A stretch of DNA of 64,000 bases from Fibrobacter succinogenes (GCA_902794535.1 CADBHQ010000016.1:38741-102740), one strand, 5' to 3'; shown: positions 53,902 through 62,781, counted from the first letter of the stretch. The notes: generated by a model from the sequence alone, not told the origin. Translations and numbers: made by a program.

Positions 53902-54434
53902 TTGAGATTAGATATCGCACAAAAACTTGTTGATTCCGAAGACCGCCGGGTGGTCTGGTCCCGCTCCGATGCCCCGCCCCCGAGATCTTCGACGAACTGC
54001 ACCTCAAGGGCGACCTGGTAGCCGAGGTGTTGGTAAGCCCCGAAGGCGAAAGCAAGTGCCTTGTGACTGGTTCTATCTCCGGAGTGCAAACTCTGACCTG
54101 CTCCCGCACCCTGGATCCGTTCGACCGCCCCTTTACGACCGAAGTCGTGATCGAGGTGACGCGTACCCAGGTGGCTCAACAGGAACTGGACGAAGACGAT
54201 GTTGACGTTTTTGCCTACCAGATTCCCCAGGGGCAGAGCTTCGTAGATGTTTCCGAGTGCGTCCGACAGCTGGTTATATTGCAAGAACCAGTCGCACCCG
54301 TGAAAAATCCTGACGAAGATTTTATCTTTGTAACAAACAATCAAGCCGACGGTGGCGAATCGGGCGAAAAACCCATGGACCCCCGTTGGGAAAAACTCAA
54401 GGCTCTTAAGAGCAAAATGGAAAATAGGAGTTAA
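53902..54434 (+). pseudogene. yceD: YceD (DUF177) family gene with one-base frameshift
   Basis: From a TTG at 53902 the frame reads LRLDIAQKLVDSEDRRVVWSRSDAPP, then loses phase in a run of C (53977-53981). The next frame continues EIFDELHLKGDLVAEVLVSPEGESKCLVTGSISGVQTLTC to SKMENRS at 54434. One base is missing in the C run. Joined, it is a typical DUF177/YceD protein of about 177 aa, which lies just before rpmF in many bacteria and is linked to 23S rRNA. TLTCSRTLDPFDRPF shows the family centre; only one of the usual Cys pair remains. A homopolymer sequencing error is likely. Confidence 0.75.
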
Positions 54435-54436
54435 AA

Positions 54437-54622
54437 ATGGCAGTACCTAAAAGAAAAACCTCGACCGCCCGTCGTGACAAGCGCCGCACCCACTGGAAGA
54501 TGGAAGTGCCCGCTATGGCTACCTGCGATCATTGCGGTTCCGTGAAGCGCCCGCACCGCGTGTGCCCGGTTTGCGGCTACTACAATGGTGTCGAAGTGAT
54601 CAACATGAAGGATGCCGAATAA
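54437..54622 (+). CDS. rpmF: Ribosomal protein bL32
   Basis: A 61-aa basic protein: MAVPKRKTSTARRDKRRTHWKMEV, then a zinc ribbon CDHCGSVKRPHRVCPVCGYYNG with four cysteines (the zinc-binding form of L32). It is a component of the large ribosomal subunit. It follows yceD by two bases and has AGGAG upstream. The order yceD-rpmF-plsX is widely conserved. Confidence 0.97.
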   Translation: MAVPKRKTSTARRDKRRTHWKMEVPAMATCDHCGSVKRPHRVCPVCGYYNGVEVINMKDAE

Positions 54623-54653
54623 TTAACGGTTCTACTGTTGTAAGGAGATGTCC

Positions 54654-55637
54654 ATGGTAAAAGTTGCTCTTGATGCTCTCGGTGGCGATTTCGCCCCAGA
54701 CGTAGTAATTGAAGGTGCGGTTAACGCCGTCAACAAGAACGAAAACCTGCATGTGGTTCTGTGCGGACCGGAGGCCGAGGTCAAGGCTAAGCTCGAAAAG
54801 CTTGGCTATGCTGGCAAAGGCATTTCCGTGGTCGATGCACCGGATCCTGTGGCCATGGACGAACATCCTGTCGAAGTCCTCAAGAAGAAGCCCCATTCCG
54901 GCTTGGTGACTTGCGTTGCCTTGCAGAAGAAGGGCATGGTAGATGCCTCCGTGAGTGCCGGTAACTCTGGCGCCATGATGGCTAGCTGCCTTATGCTTCT
55001 TGGTCGTACTACAGACAAATTCAGCCGTCCGCCTATCGGCTGCGTGATTCCGACCGCTGACCGTCCGATCATCTTGGTCGATGCCGGTGCTAACGTCGAC
55101 GAACGCGCCGCTACCTTGGTGGATTTCGCCATTGCAGGTTCCGCTTTCGCCGAGACTTACTTCGGTTACGAAAAGCCGAAGGTTGGCCTCCTCAATATGG
55201 GCGAAGAAGAACACAAGGGCCCGGCTGTGCTGCAGGAAGCTCACCAGTTGCTGAAGTCCGCCCCGGTGAACTTCATTGGTAACATCGAAGGCGAAACGCT
55301 TATCGAAGGTGTTGCCGACGTGGTGGTGACCTCCGGCTTTACAGGCAACGTTGTCCTGAAGATGCTCGAAGGCTTCTATGAACTGCACAAGAAGATGTTC
55401 GGTGTCATCGATACCCCGAATGGTCGTCGTTTCGACGAAATGTGGGACTACCGCATGACGGGTGGCGCCTTGCTGCTCGGCCTGAACGGTACCGGCATTA
55501 TCGCTCACGGTCGTTCCGATGCTCTCGCTATCGAAAAGGCTGTGGAAGTGGCTGCCAAGTACGCCGAAAAGGGCGTGTCCAAGAACGTCAACGAACGCCT
55601 GCTCGCTATCAAGGATGATTCCTCCGAAGCAAAGTAA
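54654..55637 (+). CDS. plsX: Phosphate acyltransferase PlsX
   Basis: A 327-aa enzyme converting acyl-ACP to acyl-phosphate for phospholipid synthesis. Family motifs: VALDALGGDFAP, LVTCVALQKKGMVDASVSAGNSGAMMA, IILVDAGANVDERA, VGLLNMGEEEHKG, NFIGNIEGETLIEG and TGNVVLKMLEG. The ATG at 54654 is preferred over 54648 because TAAGGAG ends only at 54647. An operon with rpmF and yceD. A strong terminator follows, so plsX is separated from fabD and fabG. Confidence 0.95.
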   Translation: MVKVALDALGGDFAPDVVIEGAVNAVNKNENLHVVLCGPEAEVKAKLEKLGYAGKGISVVDAPDPVAMDEHPVEVLKKKPHSGLVTCVALQKKGMVDASVSAGNSGAMMASCLMLLGRTTDKFSRPPIGCVIPTADRPIILVDAGANVDERAATLVDFAIAGSAFAETYFGYEKPKVGLLNMGEEEHKGPAVLQEAHQLLKSAPVNFIGNIEGETLIEGVADVVVTSGFTGNVVLKMLEGFYELHKKMFGVIDTPNGRRFDEMWDYRMTGGALLLGLNGTGIIAHGRSDALAIEKAVEVAAKYAEKGVSKNVNERLLAIKDDSSEAK

Positions 55638-55673
55638 GCTCGATAATTAGCTTATTGAAACCAGGTTTCAGGG

Positions 55674-55700
55674 ACCCCGATAACTCGGGGTTCTTTTTTT
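55674..55700 (+). terminator. Terminator after plsX
   Basis: ACCCCGA/TCGGGGT stem with a 4-base loop and a TTCTTTTTTT tail. An extra GAAACC/GGTTTC hairpin stands just before it. Confidence 0.88.
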
Positions 55701-55864
55701 GTGCTTGGTTTTCCATAAATTCGTTTATTATGAAAATACGTTAAAAACCTTATATTTACAATTTCTTGTATACAGGGGCTGACGATTCGATGACGCTTGC
55801 CCTTATTTTCTAAATTGTAGCGCGAAACAATAAAATGCGGTCTAGCCGCAGAGGTTTATCTATA

Positions 55865-56785
55865 ATGTCTAAGACGATTTTGCTTTTCCCCGGCCAGGGT
55901 GCCCAGTACGTGGGCATGGGCCAGACGCTCGCTTCTACTTTTGAACCGGCCAAGAAGCTCATGCAACAGGCCGACGAAATTCTCGGTTTCTCGCTCTCCA
56001 AGCTCATGGCCGAAGGCCCCGAAGATGTTCTGAAGAGCACCGACAACACCCAGCCGGCACTCTTTACCGTGTCCGCCATGGTCATGGAGCTCCTCAAGTC
56101 CGAAGGCTTTGCCTTTGACTATGTGGCTGGTCACTCCCTCGGTGAATACTCTGCCATTTACGCCGCCGGCGGTTTCAGCTTCGAAGAAGGCCTCCGTCTG
56201 GTGCGTACCCGTGGCGAACTTATGGCCAGCGCCGGTTCCAAGAACCCGGGTGCCATGGCTGCTATCATGGGCCAGGACGAAGCCAAGATTCTTGAACTTT
56301 GCGAAGCCGTGAAGGATGCCGGTACCGTGGTTCCGGCCAACATCAACTGCCCGGGCCAGATTGTGGTGTCCGGTGCGGTCGCTGGCGTGAATAAGCTCGT
56401 CGAAAACTGCGGTGCCGCCGGTATCAAGGCTATTCCGCTCGCCGTGTCTGGCGCCTTCCACAGCCCGCTCATGCAGTTCGCTCAGGCAGGCCTTGCCGAA
56501 GCTATTGCAAAGACCAAGTTTAACGATGTCGAAAAGCCGGTTATCGCCAACGTGATTGCCGAACCGGTTACGAAGGGTGCCGAGCTTGCCGAACTTTTGG
56601 TGAAGCAACTGGTATCTCCGGTCCGTTGGAACGACTGCATGAACAAGGCTATGTCCTTGGGCGTCACTCAGGGTGTCGAAGTGGGTTCCGGCAAGGTGCT
56701 CATGGGCCTCATGCGCAAGATCAGCCGCGATGTGAAGGTCACTCCGGTCGAAACGATTGAAGCGTTCCAGGCTCTGAAAGGCTAA
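55865..56785 (+). CDS. fabD: Malonyl-CoA:ACP transacylase FabD
   Basis: A 306-aa enzyme loading malonate on acyl carrier protein. LLFPGQGAQYVGMG at the start, AGHSLGEYSA with nucleophile Ser91, and SGAFHSPLM with the catalytic His; GAVAGVNKL and VGSGKVL follow as in the family. The ATG at 55865 is chosen for homology; upstream codons from 55835 would add an unrelated leader. It lies behind the plsX terminator and starts a new transcription unit with fabG, acpP and rnc. Confidence 0.95.
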   Translation: MSKTILLFPGQGAQYVGMGQTLASTFEPAKKLMQQADEILGFSLSKLMAEGPEDVLKSTDNTQPALFTVSAMVMELLKSEGFAFDYVAGHSLGEYSAIYAAGGFSFEEGLRLVRTRGELMASAGSKNPGAMAAIMGQDEAKILELCEAVKDAGTVVPANINCPGQIVVSGAVAGVNKLVENCGAAGIKAIPLAVSGAFHSPLMQFAQAGLAEAIAKTKFNDVEKPVIANVIAEPVTKGAELAELLVKQLVSPVRWNDCMNKAMSLGVTQGVEVGSGKVLMGLMRKISRDVKVTPVETIEAFQALKG

Positions 56786-56813
56786 TTTTAACAACTAACC
56801 ACAGGTAACTACT

Positions 56814-57554
56814 ATGGGTAAACTTACTGGTAAAAAGGCAATCGTGACCGGCGCTTCTCGCGGTATCGGTCTTGCCATTGCAACCAAGCTCGCCAGCGAA
56901 GGTGCTGACGTCGCCATCCTTTCCACCTCGGTCAAGGAAGATTTGGCCGCCAAACTTTCCGCCGAACTTGGGGTGCAGGTCAAGAGCTATGCTTGCAACG
57001 TGTCCGACTCTGAAACGGTGCAGAACGTGTTCAAGCAGATCATTGCTGACATGGGCACGGTCGACATCTTGGTGAACAACGCCGGTATTACCCGCGATGG
57101 TCTGTTGATGCGCATGAAGGACGAAGACTTCGACGCCGTGATTGCCACCAACCTGCGTTCCGTGTTCCTTTGCACTCGCGCAGTCGCTCGCACCATGATG
57201 GGCAAGCGTACCGGCCGTATCGTGAACATTTCGAGCATTAACGCCCTGCACGGCCAGGCCGGTCAGGCGAACTATGCCGCTGCCAAGGCTGGCATTATCG
57301 GTATGACCCGTTCTAACGCCATGGAATTTGCCTCTCGCGGTATTACCGTGAACGCCATTGCCCCGGGCTTTATCGGTACCGACATGACCGCTGCCATGGA
57401 TGACGCTACCAAGGAAAAGTATGCTGCCCAGATTCCGCTCGGACGTATCGGAAAACCCGAAGATGTGGCCAATGCAGTCGCATTTTTGGCATCGGACGAC
57501 GCCTGCTACATCACCGGCCAGATTCTTGGCGTCGATGGTGGGTTGAACGCCTAA
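56814..57554 (+). CDS. fabG: 3-oxoacyl-ACP reductase FabG
   Basis: A 246-aa short-chain dehydrogenase reducing beta-ketoacyl-ACP with NADPH. TGASRGIG (12-19), NNAG near residue 86, SSINALHGQAGQANYAAAKAG with the catalytic Ser-Tyr-Lys set, and PGFIGTDMT at the substrate loop. Followed by acpP after 51 bases. The spacing to fabD is 28 bases with ACCACAGGTAACT upstream as a modest ribosome site. Confidence 0.96.
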   Translation: MGKLTGKKAIVTGASRGIGLAIATKLASEGADVAILSTSVKEDLAAKLSAELGVQVKSYACNVSDSETVQNVFKQIIADMGTVDILVNNAGITRDGLLMRMKDEDFDAVIATNLRSVFLCTRAVARTMMGKRTGRIVNISSINALHGQAGQANYAAAKAGIIGMTRSNAMEFASRGITVNAIAPGFIGTDMTAAMDDATKEKYAAQIPLGRIGKPEDVANAVAFLASDDACYITGQILGVDGGLNA

Positions 57555-57565
57555 GCTTTTTTTAC

Positions 57566-57573
57566 TAAATTTG
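57566..57573 (+). promoter_or_regulatory. Internal TAAATTTG promoter before acpP
   Basis: TTTACTAAATTTG is identical to the yceD element. It stands 32 bases before the acpP start, leaving room for a leader with TGGAGAT as ribosome site. An extra promoter would fit the high need for ACP. Confidence 0.5.
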
Positions 57574-57605
57574 AACTCAAACAATCAATCCAAATGGAGA
57601 TTACA

Positions 57606-57845
57606 ATGAACGAAGAAATTTTCAAGAAGGTCACCGCTGTTATCGTTGACAAGCTCGGCGTTAAGGCTGAAGATGTGAAGCCGGAATCCGAATTCGGTAA
57701 CGACCTCGGTGCCGACTCCCTCGACCGCGTGGAACTCGTGATGGCCCTCGAAGACGAATTCGAAGTCGAAATCCTCGATTCCGATGCTGAAAAGTTTGCC
57801 AAGGTTGCCGACGTGGTTGCCTTCATCGAAGCTAAGAAGGCTTAA
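57606..57845 (+). CDS. acpP: Acyl carrier protein
   Basis: A 79-aa acidic protein: [44 protein letters not shown]. Ser38 in GADSLD is the 4'-phosphopantetheine site. The ATG at 57594 contains the GGAG ribosome site, so 57606 is the true start. It carries growing fatty acid chains for FabD, FabG and PlsX of this region. It is followed by a terminator-like hairpin before rnc. Confidence 0.97.
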   Translation: MNEEIFKKVTAVIVDKLGVKAEDVKPESEFGNDLGADSLDRVELVMALEDEFEVEILDSDAEKFAKVADVVAFIEAKKA

Positions 57846-57876
57846 TTATTAGCCTCTTTCGATAAGAAACTAGACT

Positions 57877-57909
57877 GGGTGGCCCGGAATGGGTTGCCCT
57901 TTCTTTTTT
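57877..57909 (+). terminator. Terminator or attenuator between acpP and rnc
   Basis: GGGTGGCCC/GGGTTGCCC forms a 9-bp stem with G-T pairs and a 5-base loop, followed by TTTCTTTTTT. The rnc start is 10 bases later, so rnc expression depends on read-through or its own promoter. Confidence 0.75.
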
Positions 57910-57919
57910 AAGGTGATTA

Positions 57920-58738
57920 ATGGAAAATCAAAATCTACTTCATAAAGTGCTGAAACTCTGGTTTCGCCAGAAGTCCGATGGCGGGCTTGAGGCGAAGCTC
58001 GGGTACCGGTTCAAGGATCCTGAACTTTTGGCGCACGCTCTGGTGCACCGTTCATTCTTGACAGGTACTGACCTGCCCTACGTGAGCAACAACGAACGCC
58101 TGGAATTTTTGGGTGATTCCGTGCTGAACATGCTCACCACCGAATACCTTTACAAGACTTATCCCGACGATCCGGAAGGTGAACTTTCCAAGCGCAAGAG
58201 CGCCATCGTTTCGGGACATGCCTGCGCCCAGTCGTCCAAAGAATGGAGCCTAAGCGAATACGTGAAGGTGGGCAAGGCTGAAGAAAAACTCGGCGGTCGC
58301 GGCAAAGAAAGTATTCTGGCCGATGCCTACGAAGCGGTTCTTGGCGCCGTCTACTTGGATGGTGGCCTCGAAGAAGTTCGAGCCATCCTGAATAAGTTCC
58401 ACTTCCCGCGCGTGCAGGAAATTATTTCTGCTGAAGACTTCATCAACCACAAGAGCGAACTTTTGGAATACCTGCAGGGCAAGCTTCGCACGGTGCCGGA
58501 ATATGTGGTGGTCGATGAATCGGGCCCGGAACACCAGAAGGTGTTCACAGTCGAAGTTCATGTCGACGGTCGCGTGTATGGTCGCGGTCAGGGCGGCAAC
58601 AAGAAGAAGGCCGAACAAGAGGCTTCTCGTGTGTCGCTCGAAATGCTGCTAGCCGAAGCCGCGCAGGACGAAGCTGAAAAAGGCCCGGAACAACCCAAGC
58701 CTAAAAAGCAGAAACAGCGTCATGTGGGTTTGCCTTAG
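57920..58738 (+). CDS. rnc: Ribonuclease III
   Basis: A 272-aa double-strand-specific nuclease. The endonuclease domain (23-165) shows the signature NERLEFLGDSVL (58-69) and ESILADAYEAVLGAVYLDGG with the metal-binding Asp/Glu. A dsRNA-binding domain (about 175-245) and a Lys/Pro/Gln-rich tail end the protein. It processes rRNA and mRNA. The end overlaps the convergent lipoprotein gene by 4 bases. Neighbouring acpP, fabG and rnc are a common arrangement in bacteria. Confidence 0.95.
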   Translation: MENQNLLHKVLKLWFRQKSDGGLEAKLGYRFKDPELLAHALVHRSFLTGTDLPYVSNNERLEFLGDSVLNMLTTEYLYKTYPDDPEGELSKRKSAIVSGHACAQSSKEWSLSEYVKVGKAEEKLGGRGKESILADAYEAVLGAVYLDGGLEEVRAILNKFHFPRVQEIISAEDFINHKSELLEYLQGKLRTVPEYVVVDESGPEHQKVFTVEVHVDGRVYGRGQGGNKKKAEQEASRVSLEMLLAEAAQDEAEKGPEQPKPKKQKQRHVGLP

Positions 58739-59949
58739 CGGCGTAAAAAGTTGCTGGGCTTGATACCGTAGAACACGACGTCGTCAATCCAGAATTCTGT
58801 GCTGTCGTAGGCGGCGATCGAAATCGTCGTCACGTTCTCGCTGATGACTTCCCAGCCGAGGTTGCCGTATAAGTCGTCGCGCGGCTTGAAGTTTTCGGGC
58901 TTTATAACTCGGCGCGTCCATTCGTCGCTTGTCTTGAGCGTGTCGTAGGCGAGTGTCTTGCCTTCGGTGTTTGATTCGCCTAAGGTTTCCAGGATAATCG
59001 AGATGACGCCTGTGCCACGAGCGTAGTAAACGATAGAATCGGTCGCGGACAAGTCGCAGGGCGATTCTTCCTTGCAAATCCAGATTCCGTAGAACGACCA
59101 GGAACCACGCATGGCTGCCGAAGTTTCCCAATAAATAGCGTTCCCTTCGCGATCTGCGCCCGCTTCGACAATGAATTCCGAGAGGTCTTTGCGGGTTTCG
59201 GGAATGATTTCGACTTCGGGAGTCGTCTTGACGCTTGTGTCGGTAGAAGACATGTAGCCCGTTTCGCTGATGCCGAGTTCCTTGATTGTGAATTGGGCAC
59301 TTGCCGATTCAAAATCCAGCACCTTGACCGAGTCGGGCTCGAAGGTGCGCACGTTTGCAGAAACATCTTCGCCGGCATCGATTTTGGTGGACTGTTCGAC
59401 AACGCTGTCGCCAATGATCACGCGCATGTCGTATTCGTACGGCGGCAGCGAATCCATTTCGTAAAAGCCTTCGCTGTCGGTTTTAACCAGACGGTCGGTG
59501 CCGTACACTTGCACCCAGGCGAAGTCCACGCTGTCGGGCAAGTAAACCTTGCCGCGCAGGCTGCCCGTTTTTTCGAGGGCGTACTGTACGGAATCGCCTT
59601 CTTGAATGTCTTCGGCAGAAATCTTGGTGAACAGGCCTTCGCCGGCGTCCACAATTTCAATCGTCGCGACATCGACAGCGAGGCTGTCGATGTGAATTTG
59701 GCCCAGAGAATCGGTCGTGAATTCTTCGAAGAAAATAGCTTTGGAAGAGTCGTCTTCGATGTCGCGGACAAAGTCCACGGAACGCATGCGGGCGACAACG
59801 CCCACCGCCGGTTTAGAATCTTCGCGGACAATCTGAATCAAGAACGCGTTTTCGGTTTCAACAGTACTAATGCCCGCGACTTCTTTGTCGGAGCAAGCCC
59901 AAAAGGCCAGGGGCGCTAAACACGCGAGTAGCAAAAACAGTCGTTTCAT
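58735..59949 (-). CDS. Lipoprotein with Ig-like and sugar-binding-like domains, paired with TIGR02147 (locus 2)
   Basis: The lipobox LAFWAC-S gives lipidation at Cys 19. The mature 385 residues show two carboxypeptidase-regulatory or PEGA-like segments (SKPAVGVVARMRSVDFV.., SLRGKVYLPDSVDFAWVQVYGTDRLVKTDSEGFYEMDSLPPYEYDM). The C-terminal beta-sandwich (YWETSAAMRGSWSFYGIWICKE..DSTEFWIDDVVFYG) resembles CBM11-like or CIA30-like folds. The gene begins 3 bases after the TIGR02147 stop. A surface sensor or sugar-binding partner is a plausible inference. It converges with rnc. Confidence 0.65.
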   Translation of the reverse strand: MKRLFLLLACLAPLAFWACSDKEVAGISTVETENAFLIQIVREDSKPAVGVVARMRSVDFVRDIEDDSSKAIFFEEFTTDSLGQIHIDSLAVDVATIEIVDAGEGLFTKISAEDIQEGDSVQYALEKTGSLRGKVYLPDSVDFAWVQVYGTDRLVKTDSEGFYEMDSLPPYEYDMRVIIGDSVVEQSTKIDAGEDVSANVRTFEPDSVKVLDFESASAQFTIKELGISETGYMSSTDTSVKTTPEVEIIPETRKDLSEFIVEAGADREGNAIYWETSAAMRGSWSFYGIWICKEESPCDLSATDSIVYYARGTGVISIILETLGESNTEGKTLAYDTLKTSDEWTRRVIKPENFKPRDDLYGNLGWEVISENVTTISIAAYDSTEFWIDDVVFYGIKPSNFLRR

Positions 59950-59952
59950 GTT

Positions 59953-60798
59953 TTACCCCTCTTTCTTGGTTCGTGGATCGTTAGAAATGTCGGCCACCGG
60001 GTAAAGCGCAAATACAAACTGCATAGCGCGGTTAGGCTTGTTGACCTCGGCCACTCTGCGTTGTACCTGGCGCCTGAACTCCAGAGTCATTTCGTTCAAG
60101 TCGGCAAAGCAGTCCTCATCGACTCCCACCAGCAGCGAAGAAATGTTGCGCTTGGCAGGTTCCACTGCAATCAGGGAGTTCTGCGCGAGCGCCAAAAGTT
60201 GATTCTGGTAGCTGCGGATGGCGGCGGTCTTTGTGGCTGACCCTGCCGATGTAAAGTTAGCAGTTGTTGCGGCGTAACGTTCCGAGGCAAGCGGCGTAAT
60301 GAGCTTTAAATCCTTCAAAACGGTTATGGCTTCGCGAACTTGGTCTTCGGAAACGGTCGGCGAAATCTGCTTGACCAGGTGCGAAACTTCGGCATGCCCG
60401 CCGTTCATTTCAATCAGGGCGCGCACCACGGGAATCCACCACTTGCTTAGGAACAGGTATTCGCTTGCACTCAGCTTGCGCAAGTCCACATCTTGCAAGG
60501 CGAGCGCCATCTTGTAAAGCTTGTCCTTTTTGGCGGGGGACTTGGTCTTGGAGGCGGCAACGAGGATTTCGAAAAGTTCGCCCTTGCGGCCCTTCAAGTC
60601 GAGTAAGTCTTTTGCCAAGGGAATGCTGCGGTTCGGCAGGTGCAGTTCCTTGTTCAGCACTCGGAAAATCTGGCTTGTTTCAAGCCCCAATTTTTGCCCC
60701 ATTATCTTGTAGGAATACAGTGGCATATCCAGCTTGCGCTGGGTATAGTAATTCTTGAGCAAGTCCCTGTAATCGCTTATTTCGTCAATGTTGAGCAT
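59953..60798 (-). CDS. TIGR02147 family protein (regulator-like), locus 2
   Basis: A 281-aa soluble protein starting MLNIDEISDYRDLLKNYYTQRKLDMPLYSYKIMGQKLGLETSQIFRVLN. It shares with the locus 1 member the YR-x(4)-YY-x(2)-RK opening, an HTH-like block (MPLYSYKIMGQKLGLETSQIFRVLNKELHLP), a winged-helix-like middle (AITVLKDLKLITPLASERYA) and a helical end with FALYPV. The ATG at 60798 is chosen over an upstream one at 60825. It is divergent from the GH54 gene, 175 bases apart. Confidence 0.75.
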   Translation of the reverse strand: MLNIDEISDYRDLLKNYYTQRKLDMPLYSYKIMGQKLGLETSQIFRVLNKELHLPNRSIPLAKDLLDLKGRKGELFEILVAASKTKSPAKKDKLYKMALALQDVDLRKLSASEYLFLSKWWIPVVRALIEMNGGHAEVSHLVKQISPTVSEDQVREAITVLKDLKLITPLASERYAATTANFTSAGSATKTAAIRSYQNQLLALAQNSLIAVEPAKRNISSLLVGVDEDCFADLNEMTLEFRRQVQRRVAEVNKPNRAMQFVFALYPVADISNDPRTKKEG

Positions 60799-60973
60799 AG
60801 GCCAGTTCCCTAAACAGTGATCCATTCAATAAAATAACCTTTTCTCGGGCCGAAAAGCAAAAAAAGAGCGAATCGTTTTTGACAAAAATGCAATAGAAGA
60901 ATCTCCAAAGGCGTGATTTTGGCCCGTTTTAGAGGTAATTTGATATTGGTTGGTAAAAAAGAGGGATGTTGGG

Positions 60974-62704
60974 ATGAAATACAATTCATTTTTGACAGTG
61001 CTGGCGCTTGTGGCGCCCACCATGGTCTTGGCCAAAGAAGGCCCCTGTGACATTTACGCAAAGGCAAACACCCCGTGCGTGGCGGCGCATAGTTTGACGC
61101 GCGCGCTTTTCGGGGAGTATAATGGCAACCTGTACCAGGTTCGTCGAGCCGATGGAGCCACTAAAGATATTCCGCTCGAAGAAAAGGGCGGGTATGTCAA
61201 TTCCTCGGTGCAAGACGAATTCTGCAAAGGTTCCAGGTGTACCATCTCGATCATTTACGACCAGTCGGAATACAAGAACGACCTGAAAAAATCGCCCGTG
61301 GTATACTGGCTTAAAGAAGGCGGTAAAGAGGCGATTGCGGACAAGGCTCCCATTTACATTAACGGGCGCAAGGCTTATGGCTTTTATCGCGACGCCTGGT
61401 CTGCCACCGGTTACCGCAATAACAATACCAAAGGTGTAGCCACCGGCGACGAAGAAGAATCCATGTACATGGTCGTTGACGGCAGACATTACAACGACTT
61501 GTGCTGTTTCAACTACGGAAATGCAGAAACAACCGGTAACGATGACGGCCCTGGAACCATGGAATGCATCTACTTCGGAAGCGACAAGGACTGGGGCGGT
61601 CCAGGACAAGGAAACGGTCCGTGGGTTGCCGCCGACTTGGAAGACGGCGTATTCAAGGGAAACGATGCTGGTTGGCAATGGGGCAAGACCCATACAACAC
61701 CGTGGCCAGACGCACTTTCTATTGAAGCAGACTATGTGACCGCCATGCTCAAAGGACCGAATGACGGAACGTTCAAGCTCAAGGGCGGCAGCGCTCAAAA
61801 AGGAACCCTCAACACCATGTGGGACGGACCGCGCAAAAGAGGCTACAGCCCACGCAAGCTGCAAGGCGCCATCGTGCTCGGCAATGGCGGTGACGGCAGC
61901 GACGGCGGTGCAGGAACGTTCTTCGAAGGTGTGATGACCATCGGAAACCCGCCCGATTCCGTTGACGATTTGGTACAGGCAAACATCGTTGCCGCCGGTT
62001 ACGGAAGCAAAATTGACATTTTCAAAAAAGTCGAAATTGAACCGTTCAAAGATACACTTACCATCCCCGGAAAAATCGAAGTCGAGAACTATGATAAAGG
62101 CGGCAACGGCCGCGGATTCCTGGACAGCGATATCGAAAACGAAAACAGCCTCTACCGCGATGACAACGCAGGCCTCGACAGCGCAGAAGGCGCCATCATT
62201 TACGGCTGGGGTTATGCCGATGACTGGTTACGTTACACGGTAAAAGCGTCCAAGAACGACTCGCTCACGCTCACGGCGCGCGTCGCCTCCCCAAGCGATA
62301 GCACATTCTTCTCCGTACTCGTTGACGAGAAAAAAGTCGTCACCGTGATGGTCCCGAATACCGGCGACTGGAAGACGTTTGAAACGGTTGCGGTTTCCGT
62401 GCCCGCAATTGCAGAAGGTGCGCATGTGCTAAAAATAAAGATTGACAAGCCGTACTTCAATCTCGACTGGATTGAATTTACAATCGCAAAATCCACCACC
62501 CAAATGCCGAGATTCAAAAGCAACTTCACTTCAACACCACAAACGGCTACCGTATATGACGTTCTCGGAAATCGCGTTATCACTTTCCGTGCAGATGAAA
62601 AGACGATATATAGAGCATGGGATAAAGTTCGTATGAATCTTCCCAACGGAATTTATGTCATCAAAACGAACAATAAAATTGTCCGAGCAGTAAAGACAAA
62701 ATAA
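60974..62704 (+). CDS. GH54 alpha-L-arabinofuranosidase with CBM6 and type IX-like tail
   Basis: A 576-aa secreted enzyme. After a signal peptide (1-20) the GH54 catalytic domain (to about 350) follows: GPCDIYAKANTPCVAAHSLTRALF, YGFYRD..GYRNN, DLCCFNYGNAE with the vicinal Cys pair 177-178, GTMECIYFG with catalytic Glu197 and GNGGDGSDGG with Asp307. These match the fungal AbfB fold. A CBM6-like domain (about 358-500) and a short beta-strand tail with ATVYDVLGNRV...PNGIYVIK follow, as in Fibrobacter secreted enzymes. It removes arabinose side chains from hemicellulose and pectin. The start at 60974 is preferred to 60950 because of GAGGGA. Confidence 0.9.
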   Translation: MKYNSFLTVLALVAPTMVLAKEGPCDIYAKANTPCVAAHSLTRALFGEYNGNLYQVRRADGATKDIPLEEKGGYVNSSVQDEFCKGSRCTISIIYDQSEYKNDLKKSPVVYWLKEGGKEAIADKAPIYINGRKAYGFYRDAWSATGYRNNNTKGVATGDEEESMYMVVDGRHYNDLCCFNYGNAETTGNDDGPGTMECIYFGSDKDWGGPGQGNGPWVAADLEDGVFKGNDAGWQWGKTHTTPWPDALSIEADYVTAMLKGPNDGTFKLKGGSAQKGTLNTMWDGPRKRGYSPRKLQGAIVLGNGGDGSDGGAGTFFEGVMTIGNPPDSVDDLVQANIVAAGYGSKIDIFKKVEIEPFKDTLTIPGKIEVENYDKGGNGRGFLDSDIENENSLYRDDNAGLDSAEGAIIYGWGYADDWLRYTVKASKNDSLTLTARVASPSDSTFFSVLVDEKKVVTVMVPNTGDWKTFETVAVSVPAIAEGAHVLKIKIDKPYFNLDWIEFTIAKSTTQMPRFKSNFTSTPQTATVYDVLGNRVITFRADEKTIYRAWDKVRMNLPNGIYVIKTNNKIVRAVKTK

Positions 62705-62729
62705 GACACCTCCACACACCCCAAAAACA

Positions 62730-62759
62730 CCCCGCAGGCTCTAGCTTGCGGGGCGTTTC
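62730..62759 (+). terminator. Terminator after the GH54 gene
   Basis: CCCCGCA/TGCGGGG with a 10-base loop and CGTTTCT downstream; short T run. Confidence 0.7.
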
Positions 62760-62781
62760 TATTGAAAGGGTGGATATCTGA

